DNA of 64,000 bases from Pseudohongiella acticola (GTDB lineage Bacteria; Pseudomonadota; Gammaproteobacteria; Pseudomonadales; Pseudohongiellaceae). The first letter of the stretch is position 1; every line of letters begins with the position of its first letter. Positions 7,694 to 17,075 of the stretch are shown piece by piece. The notes under the pieces are model-generated. The model did no database searches. It was not told the origin of the DNA and saw only the letters and a program-made list of their open reading frames with translations. The stretch lies in assembly GCF_001758195.1 (NCBI RefSeq), contig NZ_MASR01000001.1, positions 434,001 to 498,000 of the forward strand. The letters are read 5' to 3'. The position numbers and the translations under genes are program-made.

Positions 7694-8632
7694 ATGAACA
7701 CACCAACCGCCAGCGGTTTTATTACGCAACTGCACGGACATATCAACTGGGACTATGCCGCCACCAGAACTCGCGTTCACAGTCTTTATGAACTGGCCAA
7801 AAACCGCGTCTGGAAAACCAGTGAGGCGCCGTGGGAAACCCTGACGGACAGACGTCTGCCACCTAGTCGCCACCAGTTTGAACCGCTGGCCGGCTTTGCC
7901 CCGTTTGATGCCCTGCCCCGGGATAAAAAGAACGCGTGCAGCTGGCACCGCCACGCACTGGAGATCAGTGACATCCTGCACGGCGAACAGGGAGCGTTGC
8001 TGGTGTCATCACAATTGGTGTCGAGTATGCCGACGGTTGAGGGCAAACTGTTTGCCAGCTCTCAGGTCTCTGACGAGGCCCGACATGTGGAATTCTTTTC
8101 GCGTTACCTGCTGGAAAGCACGGGCGAGGTCCACCCACCCAGCGAGGCGGTGGCCAACCTTATCGAAACCATGGCCAATGACTCGCGCTGGGACTACAAA
8201 TTCATTGCCTGTCAGATACTGTTGGAAAGCCTGGCACTGGCGCGCCTGCAGGAAATCCGTCGCGCCACGCTGGTGCCGGTACTGGCTTATGCCATTGATT
8301 TTATTAACGCTGATGAAGCACGGCACGTCAAATTCGGTACCGAAATACTGAGCCAACATCTGGCCACACTCAACGCCGATGAACTGCAGGCGCGCAGCGA
8401 CTTTGTTGTCGACCACCTGTTGGGCCTGAGCAATGCCATGAATATCTATACCCGGTTAGCGCAGGCATTTGACTGGGATGATCGGGAACTGCGCTGCCAT
8501 TTGCGGCAAAACCGGATCAGACATCCACAGCCGCGATATGACCTGTTCCGGCAACTGACGCTGAATATGAAAACGGTGGGATTGCTGACGCAGAAGACTG
8601 AACAACGCCTGAGCTCGCTTCGCGAACCGTGA
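7694..8632 (+). CDS. Ferritin-like diiron protein, probable oxygenase/desaturase
   Basis: 312 residues, all-helical by appearance. It carries a four-helix diiron ligand set: Glu98 in H-G-E-Q-G, Glu128 and His131 in D-E-A-R-H-V-E-F-F, Glu179 in L-L-E-S-L, and Glu208 and His211 in D-E-A-R-H-V-K-F. Two E-x-x-H helices, each paired with a Glu helix, are the hallmark of the ribonucleotide reductase R2/ferritin-like oxidase superfamily; several members hydroxylate or desaturate carrier-bound or free acyl and amino substrates. The start has AGGGA upstream. It is divergent from FAAL and ends 16 bp from the convergent 2OG oxygenase. Membership in the acyl pathway is inferred from position only. Confidence 0.8.
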   Translation: MNTPTASGFITQLHGHINWDYAATRTRVHSLYELAKNRVWKTSEAPWETLTDRRLPPSRHQFEPLAGFAPFDALPRDKKNACSWHRHALEISDILHGEQGALLVSSQLVSSMPTVEGKLFASSQVSDEARHVEFFSRYLLESTGEVHPPSEAVANLIETMANDSRWDYKFIACQILLESLALARLQEIRRATLVPVLAYAIDFINADEARHVKFGTEILSQHLATLNADELQARSDFVVDHLLGLSNAMNIYTRLAQAFDWDDRELRCHLRQNRIRHPQPRYDLFRQLTLNMKTVGLLTQKTEQRLSSLREP

Positions 8633-8648
8633 GGTTCTGCTAAGCCAG

Positions 8649-9269
8649 TTAAGTCAGCCGAATATTCAGCTGATTGGAAAATTCTTCGCGCCCGATTTCA
8701 CCGGAGAAAAAGGTGTTGAACGACAGGCTGACACGGTCGACCTGCTCTGTCACCTCACTGACGCCGTGGCGGACATTGGACGGAAACAGGATGATGTCAC
8801 CCATACCTGTCTGCACAAAATAACGCGACGCATTGTAGTAAGTGTCCTGCTGGCGAAGCAGTTCGTACCAGACGTTATCATCGTTACGATAAAAATTAAT
8901 GCCATCGGTGGGTGCCAGATTGATATATAGCACGCCACTGACAACACTGTTGGGATGGGTATGGGTGTGGTGTGCATCACCTTTTTGGGAACGCGTCAGC
9001 CAGGACTGGGTTATCTGCAGTGACACATTGTTGCTGGTGTTGAAGGTGATTTTGAAATACTGCTCCAGATGAGCCTGCAGTGCCGCGCGAATGGATTTCA
9101 TTGCCGCGGCATCCAGTACCTTCTTGTTGGCCGAGGCATAATTGGAAATCGCCTGCACCGGCTCGCTGAGCTCGGCTTTGAAGAATTGCATTTCCTCAGC
9201 CGTGAAGTCTCTGCCCAGTGCCCCGCGGTAAAGGGGCACTGCGAACATGTTCATCATCTGGTGTTCCAT
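8649..9269 (-). CDS. 2OG-Fe(II) oxygenase-like protein (TIGR02466-type)
   Basis: About 206 residues with the double-stranded beta-helix pattern of small bacterial 2-oxoglutarate/Fe(II) oxygenases: SWLTRSQKGDAHHTHTHPNS (metal-binding His cluster), SGVLYINLAP, then GDIILFPSNVRHGV (distal His) and an Arg ten residues later (V-D-R-V-S-L-S-F) that would bind 2-oxoglutarate. This is the layout I recall for the TIGR02466 family, whose substrates are mostly unknown. I start at the ATG at 9269 (MEHQMMNMF), preceded by AGGGGCAG; reading from 9374 would run back through the argG hairpin. It is the next gene after argG on the same strand and convergent with the diiron gene. Confidence 0.8.
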   Translation of the reverse strand: MEHQMMNMFAVPLYRGALGRDFTAEEMQFFKAELSEPVQAISNYASANKKVLDAAAMKSIRAALQAHLEQYFKITFNTSNNVSLQITQSWLTRSQKGDAHHTHTHPNSVVSGVLYINLAPTDGINFYRNDDNVWYELLRQQDTYYNASRYFVQTGMGDIILFPSNVRHGVSEVTEQVDRVSLSFNTFFSGEIGREEFSNQLNIRLT

Positions 9270-9299
9270 CTGCGCCCCTGCCTTTTCCCGGTGACACAA

Positions 9300-9323
9300 T
9301 TGCCAGGTGTTGCCACCTGGCAA
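9300..9323 (-). terminator. Perfect hairpin just after argG
   Basis: TTGCCAGGTG / loop of four / CACCTGGCAA: a perfect 10-bp stem starting 5 bases beyond the argG stop. No T-run follows on the minus strand, so it may be a weak terminator or an mRNA 3'-end stabiliser between argG and the oxygenase gene. Confidence 0.6.
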
Positions 9324-9327
9324 CACG

Positions 9328-10542
9328 TCAGATCTTGCGACCCTTGTTGGCGGCGATGCGCAAACGCAACGCATTCAGCTTGATGAAGCCGCCTGCGTCT
9401 GCCTGATCGTAGGCACCGGCGTCGTCTTCAAACGTCGCAATACTGGCATCGAACAGGGAATCGGCTGATTCGCGGCCAACAACAGCGACACCGCCTTTGT
9501 ACAGCTTGAGCCGGACCGTACCGTTAACGTACTGCTGGGAGTAATCAATCAACGCCTGCAGTGCCTGTCGCTCTGGCGAGAACCAGTAGCCGTTGTAGAC
9601 CAGCGTCGCGTACTTCGGCATCAGCTCATCCTTCAGGTGCGCCAGTTCACGGTCAAGCGTGACCGATTCAATGGCACGGTGACCCTTCAGCATGATGGTG
9701 CCGCCGGGGGTTTCATAGCAGCCACGCGACTTCATGCCGACATAACGGTTTTCCACGATGTCCGCGCGGCCAATGCCATTGGCGCCGCCGACTGTGTTCA
9801 GATGGGCCAGCACTGTGGCTGGTGACATTTTTTCGCCGTCAATGGCAACGATGTCACCCTTCTCGTAGGTCAGTTCGATGTAAGTTGGTGTGTCTGGCGC
9901 CGTTTCCGGTGACACCGACCACAACCACATGTCTTCTTCCGGCTCGGCGCCGGGGTTTTCCAGGATGTCGCCTTCATAGGAAATATGCAGCAGGTTGGCG
10001 TCCATGGAGTAAGGCGACTTGGTGCCGCGCTTCTTCTCCACCTGGATACCGTGTTGCTCGCAATAAGCCAGCAACTTGTCGCGTGAGTTGAGGTCCCACT
10101 CACGCCAGGGGGCGATCACGCGAATGCCCGGTTTCAGCGCATAGGCGCCCAGCTCAAAACGCACCTGATCGTTGCCTTTGCCGGTGGCGCCGTGAGAGAT
10201 GGCATCGGCGCCGGTTTCGTTGGCAATCTCTACCAGTCGCTTGGCAATCAATGGACGGGCAATCGAGGTGCCCAGCAGGTACTCGCCTTCATACAGGGCA
10301 TTGGCCCTGAACATGGGGTTCACAAAATCACGCACAAACTCTTCGCGCAGGTCTTCAATGAAGATTTCCTTGATGCCCATTGCCTTGGCTTTGGCACGCG
10401 CCGGTTCAAGCTCTTCACCCTGACCCAGATCTGCGGTAAAGGTTACCACTTCACACTGGTAGGTCTCCATCAGCCATTTGGCAATCACTGATGTATCCAG
10501 GCCACCGGAATAGGCCAGCACGACTTTATTGATGCCCGACAT
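9328..10542 (-). CDS. argG: Argininosuccinate synthase
   Basis: 404 residues, the normal length for the short (type 1) family. It joins citrulline and aspartate using ATP to make argininosuccinate, the penultimate step of arginine synthesis in the cytosol. Visible motifs: the N-type ATP pyrophosphatase loop [10 protein letters not shown] at residues 9-18, [15 protein letters not shown] (citrulline/aspartate site) and a conserved [17 protein letters not shown] stretch. The ATG at 10542 has GGAG five bases upstream. The pathway partner argF is 4 kb away in the same block, separated by motY-like, pyrC, rnt and grxD, an order I recall from Pseudomonas. Confidence 0.98.
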   Translation of the reverse strand: MSGINKVVLAYSGGLDTSVIAKWLMETYQCEVVTFTADLGQGEELEPARAKAKAMGIKEIFIEDLREEFVRDFVNPMFRANALYEGEYLLGTSIARPLIAKRLVEIANETGADAISHGATGKGNDQVRFELGAYALKPGIRVIAPWREWDLNSRDKLLAYCEQHGIQVEKKRGTKSPYSMDANLLHISYEGDILENPGAEPEEDMWLWSVSPETAPDTPTYIELTYEKGDIVAIDGEKMSPATVLAHLNTVGGANGIGRADIVENRYVGMKSRGCYETPGGTIMLKGHRAIESVTLDRELAHLKDELMPKYATLVYNGYWFSPERQALQALIDYSQQYVNGTVRLKLYKGGVAVVGRESADSLFDASIATFEDDAGAYDQADAGGFIKLNALRLRIAANKGRKI

Positions 10543-10634
10543 GTTTGCTCCTGTCTGCGAGTCTGTAAAAAGGCGGTTATTGTACTCGTTCCGTCAGGCA
10601 AATTCGACAGGAAGCATCAAGACCTGAACAGGAC

Positions 10635-11528
10635 TCACTCGCGCAGCAGGCGAACGGTCACGCGGCGGTTGCGGTCACGATCGGCCGCTGAGCGTTCATT
10701 CTCAACAATACGGAACTGGGGAGCAGAGCCGAAGAAGCGGGTATTGAGCATATCCTCATTAACACCCTGATCCACCAGATACTGATGAACAGCAAATGCC
10801 CTGATCCTGGATAGCTCAAAATTTTCCCGGGGGTTGCCGGCACCGTCGGTGAAACCATTGATTTCAAATCCGTAAACAGCAGGGTCGGCTTCTATATAGG
10901 TGACAATGTTATCCAGCTGAGCCTTCATATCCTCGTCCAGTTCCTGCTGATTGGTCTGCCAGAACACCGTGGAACGTTCAATTTGCCCAAAATTGACAGG
11001 TAACAGAGATGCCGTGCAGGTGTGATACTGGGAATAGGCGCCGCCAAAATGCACGGGCGACAGACCCACATGCACTGATTCCTGATCATTGAACCAGGCT
11101 CCCCGCATCAGCGTCGGCACCATGCCCCGCTCCAGTTCGGCCATCAGCATGCGGCTGCGCTGGGCGGTCAAGGTGACCGGCCGCTTGCTGATCTCAACAT
11201 CCACATAACCCAGGTCGCGCACCGCAAGTTCCTGGCGCCAGACCGGAGGCTGCGAGGTCAGCAATGCCCTGCCCGCCTGCATCGGCGAATCGGGTGTCTG
11301 CAGATAAAAGCGTAGCGATTCGCCAGCCTGATGGTAAAATACAGCCTGACCGAAGCCGGGAATCTGCTGAGTCAGCAGACATTCGAATACCGAGCCATCA
11401 ACCTGCCAGCCAGCCACGTCTATGTCGGCATAGTAAGAAGAAACCGAACCGGCCGGCGCCATCGGTGCGAACAGCGTCACACAGAGCATCGAGAGCCAGG
11501 ATAAGGTAAACTTACATCGCTTTTTCAT
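10635..11528 (-). CDS. motY: MotY-like OmpA-domain periplasmic protein
   Basis: About 297 residues with a signal peptide (MKKRCKFTLSWLSMLCVTLF, cut near APAGS). The N-terminal 150 residues resemble the MotY-specific domain (YYADIDVAGWQVDGS, then a Y/F-rich sheet). The C-terminal OmpA/Pal peptidoglycan-binding domain contains EINGFTDGAGNPRENFELSRIRA and ends RDRNRRVTVRLL. MotY forms the T ring that holds sodium-driven stators in the flagellar basal body. Start taken at 11528 (MKKR); the longer reading from 11573 has no signal-peptide logic. No motor or flagellar gene is nearby. The same neighbour order (argG, motY, pyrC, rnt) is known in pseudomonads, which supports the name. Confidence 0.82.
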   Translation of the reverse strand: MKKRCKFTLSWLSMLCVTLFAPMAPAGSVSSYYADIDVAGWQVDGSVFECLLTQQIPGFGQAVFYHQAGESLRFYLQTPDSPMQAGRALLTSQPPVWRQELAVRDLGYVDVEISKRPVTLTAQRSRMLMAELERGMVPTLMRGAWFNDQESVHVGLSPVHFGGAYSQYHTCTASLLPVNFGQIERSTVFWQTNQQELDEDMKAQLDNIVTYIEADPAVYGFEINGFTDGAGNPRENFELSRIRAFAVHQYLVDQGVNEDMLNTRFFGSAPQFRIVENERSAADRDRNRRVTVRLLRE

Positions 11529-11697
11529 ACTCTGGATATGGATTCCGTCGTCAACAAAGAGTTTATTGAGCACTTGATGGAAGCTCGTCTCCTGTATTGA
11601 TCGGCCACGTGCCAGTAAACTTTACCGACAAACCGTTATCCAACAGTGCGGCCAAGGGCAACACTGACGAATCAACCAGCACAGGTATACCCGCCCC

Positions 11698-12747
11698 ATG
11701 ACAGTACAAACCCTGACTCTGACCCGGCCCGATGACTGGCATCTGCACTTGCGTGACGGCAAGGTATTAAGCCAATTGGTGGCACACACCGCCAACACGT
11801 TCCGCCGGGCCATTGTTATGCCCAACCTGAAACCGCCGGTCACGACGACGCAGGCAGCGCTCGCCTATCGCCAGCGTATTATCGACAGTCTGCCGGCCGG
11901 GCTTGATTTTGAGCCACTGATGACGCTCTATTTAACGGACACGCTGTCATCCGACGAGATTCGTCTGGCGCATGCTTCCGGCCATGTGCACGCCGTCAAG
12001 TATTACCCGGCTGGCGCCACTACCAACTCCGACAGCGGCATCACCGCCATCGAAAACGCGTTTCCGGCACTGGAAACCATGGTCGAACTGGGCATGCCTC
12101 TGCTTGTTCACGGTGAAGTCACGGATAGCCATGTGGATATCTTCGACCGGGAGAAAGCTTTTATCGAGCAGACCCTGCTGCCACTGTGTGCACGATTCCC
12201 CACCCTTAAAATGGTTTTTGAGCATATCACCACAGCCGATGCGGCAGAGTTTGTTACCGGCGCCAGTGACAATGTGGCCGCCACCATTACGCCGCAGCAT
12301 CTGTTATATAACCGCAATCACCTGTTGGTGGGCGGAGTCAGGCCGCACCTGTATTGTCTGCCGGTCCTTAAACGCAATACCCACCAGAGCGCCCTGATTG
12401 CAGCAGCGACCAGTGGCAATAAAAAATTCTTTCTGGGCACCGATTCCGCGCCACACGCCCGGCCCGGCAAAGAGACTGCCTGTGGCTGCGCCGGTTGTTT
12501 CAGCGCCCATGCCGCACTGGAGCTGTACGCTGAAGCCTTCGATCAGGCCGGCGCGCTGGACAAACTGGAGGCTTTTGCATCCTTTTATGGTCCGGATTTT
12601 TACGGTTTGCAGCGCAACACAGATACCATTACCCTGCACCGCGAAAGCTGGAATGTGCCGGCACACTATCCGTTTGATGACAGTACGCTGGTGCCGCTGC
12701 GTGCAGGAGAACAAATTCACTGGCGGATTAAAGGGGTCACTGCCTGA
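11698..12747 (+). CDS. pyrC: Dihydroorotase
   Basis: 349 residues, class II dihydroorotase size. It closes carbamoyl-aspartate to dihydroorotate, the third step of pyrimidine synthesis. Zinc-site motifs: [12 protein letters not shown] near the N-terminus (His pair), the carboxylated lysine in [14 protein letters not shown], and the catalytic Asp in GTDSAPHA. The stop overlaps the start of rnt (TGATG), so the two are translationally coupled. The start ATG has only a weak AGG upstream. pyrB lies 18 kb away in this window. Confidence 0.97.
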   Translation: MTVQTLTLTRPDDWHLHLRDGKVLSQLVAHTANTFRRAIVMPNLKPPVTTTQAALAYRQRIIDSLPAGLDFEPLMTLYLTDTLSSDEIRLAHASGHVHAVKYYPAGATTNSDSGITAIENAFPALETMVELGMPLLVHGEVTDSHVDIFDREKAFIEQTLLPLCARFPTLKMVFEHITTADAAEFVTGASDNVAATITPQHLLYNRNHLLVGGVRPHLYCLPVLKRNTHQSALIAAATSGNKKFFLGTDSAPHARPGKETACGCAGCFSAHAALELYAEAFDQAGALDKLEAFASFYGPDFYGLQRNTDTITLHRESWNVPAHYPFDDSTLVPLRAGEQIHWRIKGVTA

Positions 12748-13391
12748 TGTACGATTATGATGATGACGATGCCAGCGAAAGTATTATGGCATCCCGCTTT
12801 CGGGGTTATTTGCCGGTGGTGGTCGATATCGAATGCGGTGGTTTTAACGCCAGCACCGATGCCATTCTGGAAATAGCTGCCGTCATCCTGGGCATGGACG
12901 AAAAGTCCCAGCTGGATGTTGAGCAGACCTACTTTCATCGGGTTATTCCGTTTGAAGGCTCCAACATCGAGGACGCGGCACTGAAATTTACCGGCATTGA
13001 CCCCTGGCATCCGCTGCGAGTGGCACGCGGCGAGCGGGACGTGTTTCAGGACCTGTTCAAGGTCATTCGCTCGGCGATGAAAGCCAATGGCTGCAAGCGC
13101 GCCATCCTGGTGGCACACAATGCGCATTTTGACCACGGTTTCATCAATGCTGCCGTTACCCGCCACGATCTCAAGCGCAACCCCTTCCACCCCTTCTCCA
13201 GCTTTGATACCGCCACCCTGAGCGGACTTGCCTATGGGCAGACGGTACTGGCCAGAGCCTGTGACGTTGCCGGCATTGCGTTTGACGGCAATGAGGCACA
13301 TTCAGCGAAATACGATGCAGAGAAAACCGCGCAGTTATTCTGTGGCATTGTTAATAAATGGCAGAAACTCGGCGGCTGGCCGCTGCGCTAG
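12747..13391 (+). CDS. rnt: Ribonuclease T
   Basis: 214 residues, a DEDD-family 3' exoribonuclease that trims tRNA and stable RNA 3' ends. Exo motifs are visible: VVVDIECGGFN (D-x-E), LVAHNAHFDHGFIN, and AHSAKYDAEKTAQLF near the C-terminus with the final catalytic His/Asp. The head before SRFRGYLPVV is unusually acidic (YDYDDDDASES). It shares one base with pyrC, so expression probably depends on pyrC translation. Two hairpins downstream separate it from convergent grxD. Confidence 0.96.
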   Translation: MYDYDDDDASESIMASRFRGYLPVVVDIECGGFNASTDAILEIAAVILGMDEKSQLDVEQTYFHRVIPFEGSNIEDAALKFTGIDPWHPLRVARGERDVFQDLFKVIRSAMKANGCKRAILVAHNAHFDHGFINAAVTRHDLKRNPFHPFSSFDTATLSGLAYGQTVLARACDVAGIAFDGNEAHSAKYDAEKTAQLFCGIVNKWQKLGGWPLR

Positions 13392-13399
13392 TCAGCGGC

Positions 13400-13465
13400 A
13401 CCGGGCGACACAGAGGGTGTGTGCCCGGTCAGTTCGATGCCCGGCCTGATGGAGTTCAGGCCGGG
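13400..13465. terminator. Two hairpins between convergent rnt and grxD
   Basis: First hairpin 13400-13429: ACCGGGC with ACAC paired against GTGT and GCCCGGT. Second 13440-13465: CCCGGCCTGA, six-base loop, TCAGGCCGGG, a perfect 10-bp stem. Neither has a clear T-run, but their place between two converging genes suits termination in both directions. Confidence 0.6.
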
Positions 13466-13473
13466 CCGTAGCA

Positions 13474-13824
13474 TTACGCCTGGTCAGCAGGTGCTGCCGC
13501 GGCGGAGGCATCAATCATGGTTTTAAGTTCGCCCTTGTTGTGCAGGTCCGTGATGATGTCACAGCCACCGACCAGCTCGCCGTCAATCCAGAGCTGAGGA
13601 AATGTTGGCCAGTTGGCAACGATCGGCAGTGTGGAACGAATTTCCGGATTCGCCAGAATGTCGACGTAGGCAAAACGCTGGCCGCAACCCATCAGACACT
13701 GCACAGCCTGAGCCGAGAATCCGCATTGCGGCTGATCCGGTGATCCTTTCATATAAAGAAGGATGTTGTTGGCGCTGATCTGGTCACGAATGGTCTGTTC
13801 AATGCTCGACTGTTCATTACTCAT
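13474..13824 (-). CDS. grxD: Monothiol glutaredoxin (Grx4 type)
   Basis: About 116 residues with the C-G-F-S active site (Cys34 in P-Q-C-G-F-S) and the glutathione-binding residues around WPTFPQLWIDGELVGGCDI. CGFS glutaredoxins bind a [2Fe-2S] cluster with glutathione and BolA and pass it to iron-sulfur proteins. The ATG at 13824 (MSNEQSSIEQT) has AGG upstream; the longer reading from 13881 has no support. The Ala-rich C-terminal tail is typical. Its place between rnt and argF matches the pseudomonad order. Confidence 0.95.
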   Translation of the reverse strand: MSNEQSSIEQTIRDQISANNILLYMKGSPDQPQCGFSAQAVQCLMGCGQRFAYVDILANPEIRSTLPIVANWPTFPQLWIDGELVGGCDIITDLHNKGELKTMIDASAAAAPADQA

Positions 13825-14124
13825 AATGGCATTACCTGTCCTGAAACTACGGTGGAATGTCGGGACCGCGTTGACTGTCATCGTTGACGAATATCAGGGC
13901 CCCGGGTTAATCGATGGCATATTCTACATGATTAGCGCCTGTTATCCGATAATTGCCCGCATCCTGTAAAGTAATATAAGATAGGGCGCTTGGTCAGAGG
14001 GTAGCAGACGCTGCCCTTTTTTAATTTTCGCCAGGTGTTGAGAGAATCAATTGACAACCCCAGCCTTGGCTCGTCGCCGGTTGCACGCAGCCGTGACCAC
14101 GTTCCCCGGGAAACACGTACCGAT
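13825..14124. other. 300-bp divergent region between grxD and argF
   Basis: Holds the promoter of grxD to the left and a leader of argF to the right. A -10-like TATAAG near 13973 with TTGCCC 16 bases upstream could start a transcript that meets a hairpin and T-run at 13999-14022. No reading frame here has a ribosome site, and I recognise no RNA gene. Confidence 0.5.
13999..14022 (+). terminator. Intrinsic terminator-like hairpin in the argF leader
   Basis: GGGTAGC, loop AGAC, GCTGCCC (one G-U pair), then TTTTTT. It reads along the argF direction about 100 bp before the argF start, and no plus-strand gene lies upstream for it to terminate. Attenuation of argF or a very short RNA are both possible. 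Confidence 0.65.
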
Positions 14125-15027
14125 ATGGCAACAAGACATTTTTTGACCTTGCTGGATCTCAGTCCGGTCGAGCTTCACGACATTATTCACCGTGCAATTG
14201 CGCTCAAAAAAAGTCCGGCCTTGCGCGAAGAGACTCTGAAGAACAAAACGCTGGCAATGATCTTCGAAAAATCATCGACCCGAACCCGTGTGTCGTTTGA
14301 AGTCGCCATGAATCAGCTCGGTGGCAGTGCGCTGTTTCTTTCCCCGTCTGACACCCAGCTGGGACGCGGCGAGAGCATCGAGGACAGCGCTAAAGTTCTG
14401 TCACGCATGGTCGATGTCATCACGATCAGGACCTTTGAACACGAAAAGCTTGAGCTGTTCGCGCGCCACAGCAAAGTGCCGGTCATAAATTCATTGACAG
14501 ATGACTTTCACCCCTGCCAATTACTTGCTGATATGCAAACGTTTTTTGAGCACAGAGGCGATATCGCCGGACACACGGTAGCCTGGGTGGGTGATGGCCA
14601 CAACATGTGCCAGTCCTACATTAATGCCGCCCGCCAGTTCGATTTTGAACTGGTCATTGCCTGTCCTGAAGGCTTTGATCCTGAAGACAGGATACTGCAG
14701 GCAAACAAAGACCGGGTTCGTATTGTGCGAGATCCAGCCACCGCCGTTGCCGGCGCCAGCCTGGTGGCAACGGATGTCTGGGCCTCCATGGGCCAGGAAG
14801 AGGAGCGCAGACTGCGCATCCAGAAATTCACCGGCTACGAAGTCACACCGGAACTGATGTCACGGGCAAAATCCGACGCCCTGTTCATGCATTGCCTGCC
14901 TGCGCACCGCGGTGAAGAAGTCAGTGCAAAAGTGCTTGATGCTGAAGAAAGCGTCGTCTGGGATGAAGCTGAAAACCGACTGCATGCACAAAAAGCGTTA
15001 CTTGAGTTCTTGTGCGCAACAAGCTGA
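14125..15027 (+). CDS. argF: Ornithine carbamoyltransferase
   Basis: 300 residues. It carbamoylates ornithine to citrulline in arginine synthesis. Carbamoyl-phosphate site [16 protein letters not shown], ornithine-site residues in DDFHPCQ, and the C-terminal [12 protein letters not shown] with the catalytic Cys. The start is the ATG at 14125 ([13 protein letters not shown]), the usual beginning of the family; reading from 14035 adds a head without homology that crosses the leader. A hairpin with T-run precedes it. A PAS-GGDEF-EAL gene follows 63 bp later. Confidence 0.97.
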   Translation: MATRHFLTLLDLSPVELHDIIHRAIALKKSPALREETLKNKTLAMIFEKSSTRTRVSFEVAMNQLGGSALFLSPSDTQLGRGESIEDSAKVLSRMVDVITIRTFEHEKLELFARHSKVPVINSLTDDFHPCQLLADMQTFFEHRGDIAGHTVAWVGDGHNMCQSYINAARQFDFELVIACPEGFDPEDRILQANKDRVRIVRDPATAVAGASLVATDVWASMGQEEERRLRIQKFTGYEVTPELMSRAKSDALFMHCLPAHRGEEVSAKVLDAEESVVWDEAENRLHAQKALLEFLCATS

Positions 15028-15090
15028 AAATAAAATAGTTATTTCAGGTTTGCTGCGTAAAATACATAGTTACCGGAATACAATCGAGCC

Positions 15091-16959
15091 ATGAACAGCT
15101 GGACTCAAGGGTTTTTTGATCAAGGATTAGCAGTCATCGCCCTGTCTGTGGCGGCAATCGCACTGCTATTGATATGGCGCTCTGGCTGGCGCCCGGCTGC
15201 ACTGGAACAGCAGCGTCAGCGAGCCCGGCTAAATGATCAGTCTATGCGCATTCTGTCCAGCGCAGTAGAGCAAAGCCAGAGCGGCGTCATTATCGCCGAT
15301 TGCTCTGGCGTCATTGAGTACGTTAACCCGCGCTACACTCAAATCACCGGCTACAGCAAAGATGACGCCGTCGGTCGGGTGGCCGAACTGATCAATAATG
15401 AAGAATTGACCGATGTTAATAACATCAGCCTGCAGGAGGCACTGTTGCTGGGCGTACGCTGGGAAACCTTCATGGTCAGCAAGCGCAGGAACAGCGAACA
15501 TTTCTGGCAACAGGTGACGGTATCTCCCATTCTGGACGATCTGGGCGCCCTCACCCATATTGTACTCAATATAGAAGACATCAGTGATCGCGTCGAAACC
15601 CAGGCACAAATGGAAAAGCTGGCGTTTTATGATGCGTTGACCGGACTGGAGAATCGCCGCCTGTTCCGGGATCGCCTGGAACAGGGGCTGAAACATGTGC
15701 GCCGCAGCAAGCAGGCAATGGCGCTGCTGTTTCTTGACCTTGATCAATTCAAGCGCATCAATGACACGCTGGGTCATGACGCCGGTGACGAACTCCTGTG
15801 CACGGTGGCGCAACGCCTGCGCGCATGTGTGCGGGAAGAGGATATCGTCGCCCGGCTCGGAGGTGACGAGTTCACCATTTTGCTGTCCAACATTGCCAGC
15901 GCCGATGACGCGGGCCTGGTTGCCCGCAAAATTCTGAAATCGCTGCTGGACCCGGTTACGCTAAGCACACAGGAAGTGACCGTCAGCTGCAGCATCGGCA
16001 TCACGGTAGCGCCGGAAGACAGCCTGAATGCCAGTGTCCTGATGCGTAATGCAGATCTGGCCATGTACCGCGCCAAAGATCAGGGCCGCAATAACTTTCA
16101 GTACTTTACCGACGATATGAATATCGAGTCGCTGGCCCGTATGTCGCTGGAGAATGAACTACGCATAGCAATCACCAACGAAGATTTTGTGGTGCATTTT
16201 CAGCCCCAGATGGATCTTTCCCAGGCACGCGTGTGTGGTTATGAAGCACTGGTGCGCTGGCGTCATGAACAGGTTGATGTCATTCCTCCTGACCGCTTTA
16301 TTCCGGTCGCTGAAGAAACCGGCCTGATCATTCAATTGGGCGAAATCGTACTTCGGCAGGCCTGTTTGCAGATGAAAGCGCTGCAGAGTTCCGGTATCAG
16401 TGACCAGTCGGTCGCCGTCAATCTGTCTGCGCGTCAGTTTCGCGACCGAAATCTTGTTCCCATGGTCCGCAGGATCCTGAGTGAAACCGGACTGGCGCCG
16501 CGCTGGCTGGAACTGGAAATAACCGAAAGCATGTTGATGGACAATATTGAGCAGGCCATCAGTATTCTGACCGAACTCAAGTCCATCGGAGTGGCCATCG
16601 CTATTGATGATTTTGGCACCGGTTATTCATCACTGAGCTACCTCACGCAACTGCCTGTGGACAAGCTCAAGGTAGACCGCTCTTTTGTCAACAAACTGCC
16701 TGATTGCCCACGCCACACGGCCATTACCACGGCCATCATCGCAATGGCGCAACGGCTGAATCTGCAGGTGGTTGCTGAAGGCGTCGAAACTGAACCACAG
16801 GCCAGTTTCCTGTCCAGCCACCAATGTAATATCCAGCAGGGCTACCTGTTCTGTCATCCCGTCAGTGCCGCCGAGCTACCGGCACAAATGATACGCATGA
16901 AAAGCCATCTTGCGTCGGTGACCTACCCCCAGGCGACGCCGACGGCGATCACGCACTGA
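15091..16959 (+). CDS. Membrane-bound PAS-GGDEF-EAL cyclic-di-GMP protein
   Basis: 622 residues. One membrane segment (about 13-30), a PAS domain (about 50-170), a GGDEF domain with the intact active loop L-G-G-D-E-F and an RxxD inhibitory site five residues before it (R-E-E-D), and an EAL domain with Y-E-A-L-V-R-W, ELEITES and DDFGTGYSSL. Both domains keep their catalytic signatures, so it could make or degrade cyclic-di-GMP; in such hybrids one activity often dominates. The PAS domain would sense an unknown signal. It lies 63 bp after argF on the same strand, but a shared transcript is not implied. Confidence 0.95.
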   Translation: MNSWTQGFFDQGLAVIALSVAAIALLLIWRSGWRPAALEQQRQRARLNDQSMRILSSAVEQSQSGVIIADCSGVIEYVNPRYTQITGYSKDDAVGRVAELINNEELTDVNNISLQEALLLGVRWETFMVSKRRNSEHFWQQVTVSPILDDLGALTHIVLNIEDISDRVETQAQMEKLAFYDALTGLENRRLFRDRLEQGLKHVRRSKQAMALLFLDLDQFKRINDTLGHDAGDELLCTVAQRLRACVREEDIVARLGGDEFTILLSNIASADDAGLVARKILKSLLDPVTLSTQEVTVSCSIGITVAPEDSLNASVLMRNADLAMYRAKDQGRNNFQYFTDDMNIESLARMSLENELRIAITNEDFVVHFQPQMDLSQARVCGYEALVRWRHEQVDVIPPDRFIPVAEETGLIIQLGEIVLRQACLQMKALQSSGISDQSVAVNLSARQFRDRNLVPMVRRILSETGLAPRWLELEITESMLMDNIEQAISILTELKSIGVAIAIDDFGTGYSSLSYLTQLPVDKLKVDRSFVNKLPDCPRHTAITTAIIAMAQRLNLQVVAEGVETEPQASFLSSHQCNIQQGYLFCHPVSAAELPAQMIRMKSHLASVTYPQATPTAITH

Positions 16960-17035
16960 TTGCCAGACTGGCCAACTGTCATAATTCCTGACTGGCGATC
17001 GGTTACACTAGCGTCGATACTGCGCTCCAACCCGA

Positions 17036-17051
17036 CTACTATATATAGTGG
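17036..17051. promoter_or_regulatory. NrdR box upstream of nrdA (distal)
   Basis: CTACTATATATAGTGG matches the NrdR consensus (ACAC, W, ATATAT, W, GTGT) at 13 of 16 positions by hand alignment. NrdR represses ribonucleotide reductase genes. Confidence 0.7.
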
Positions 17052-17075
17052 TCAAAATACCCCGATACACACATC

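Noticed and set aside
13985-14016. tRNA-like D-arm pattern upstream of argF
   Set aside because: No T-arm, acceptor stem or anticodon arm follows; the sequence is better read as a hairpin with a T-run.
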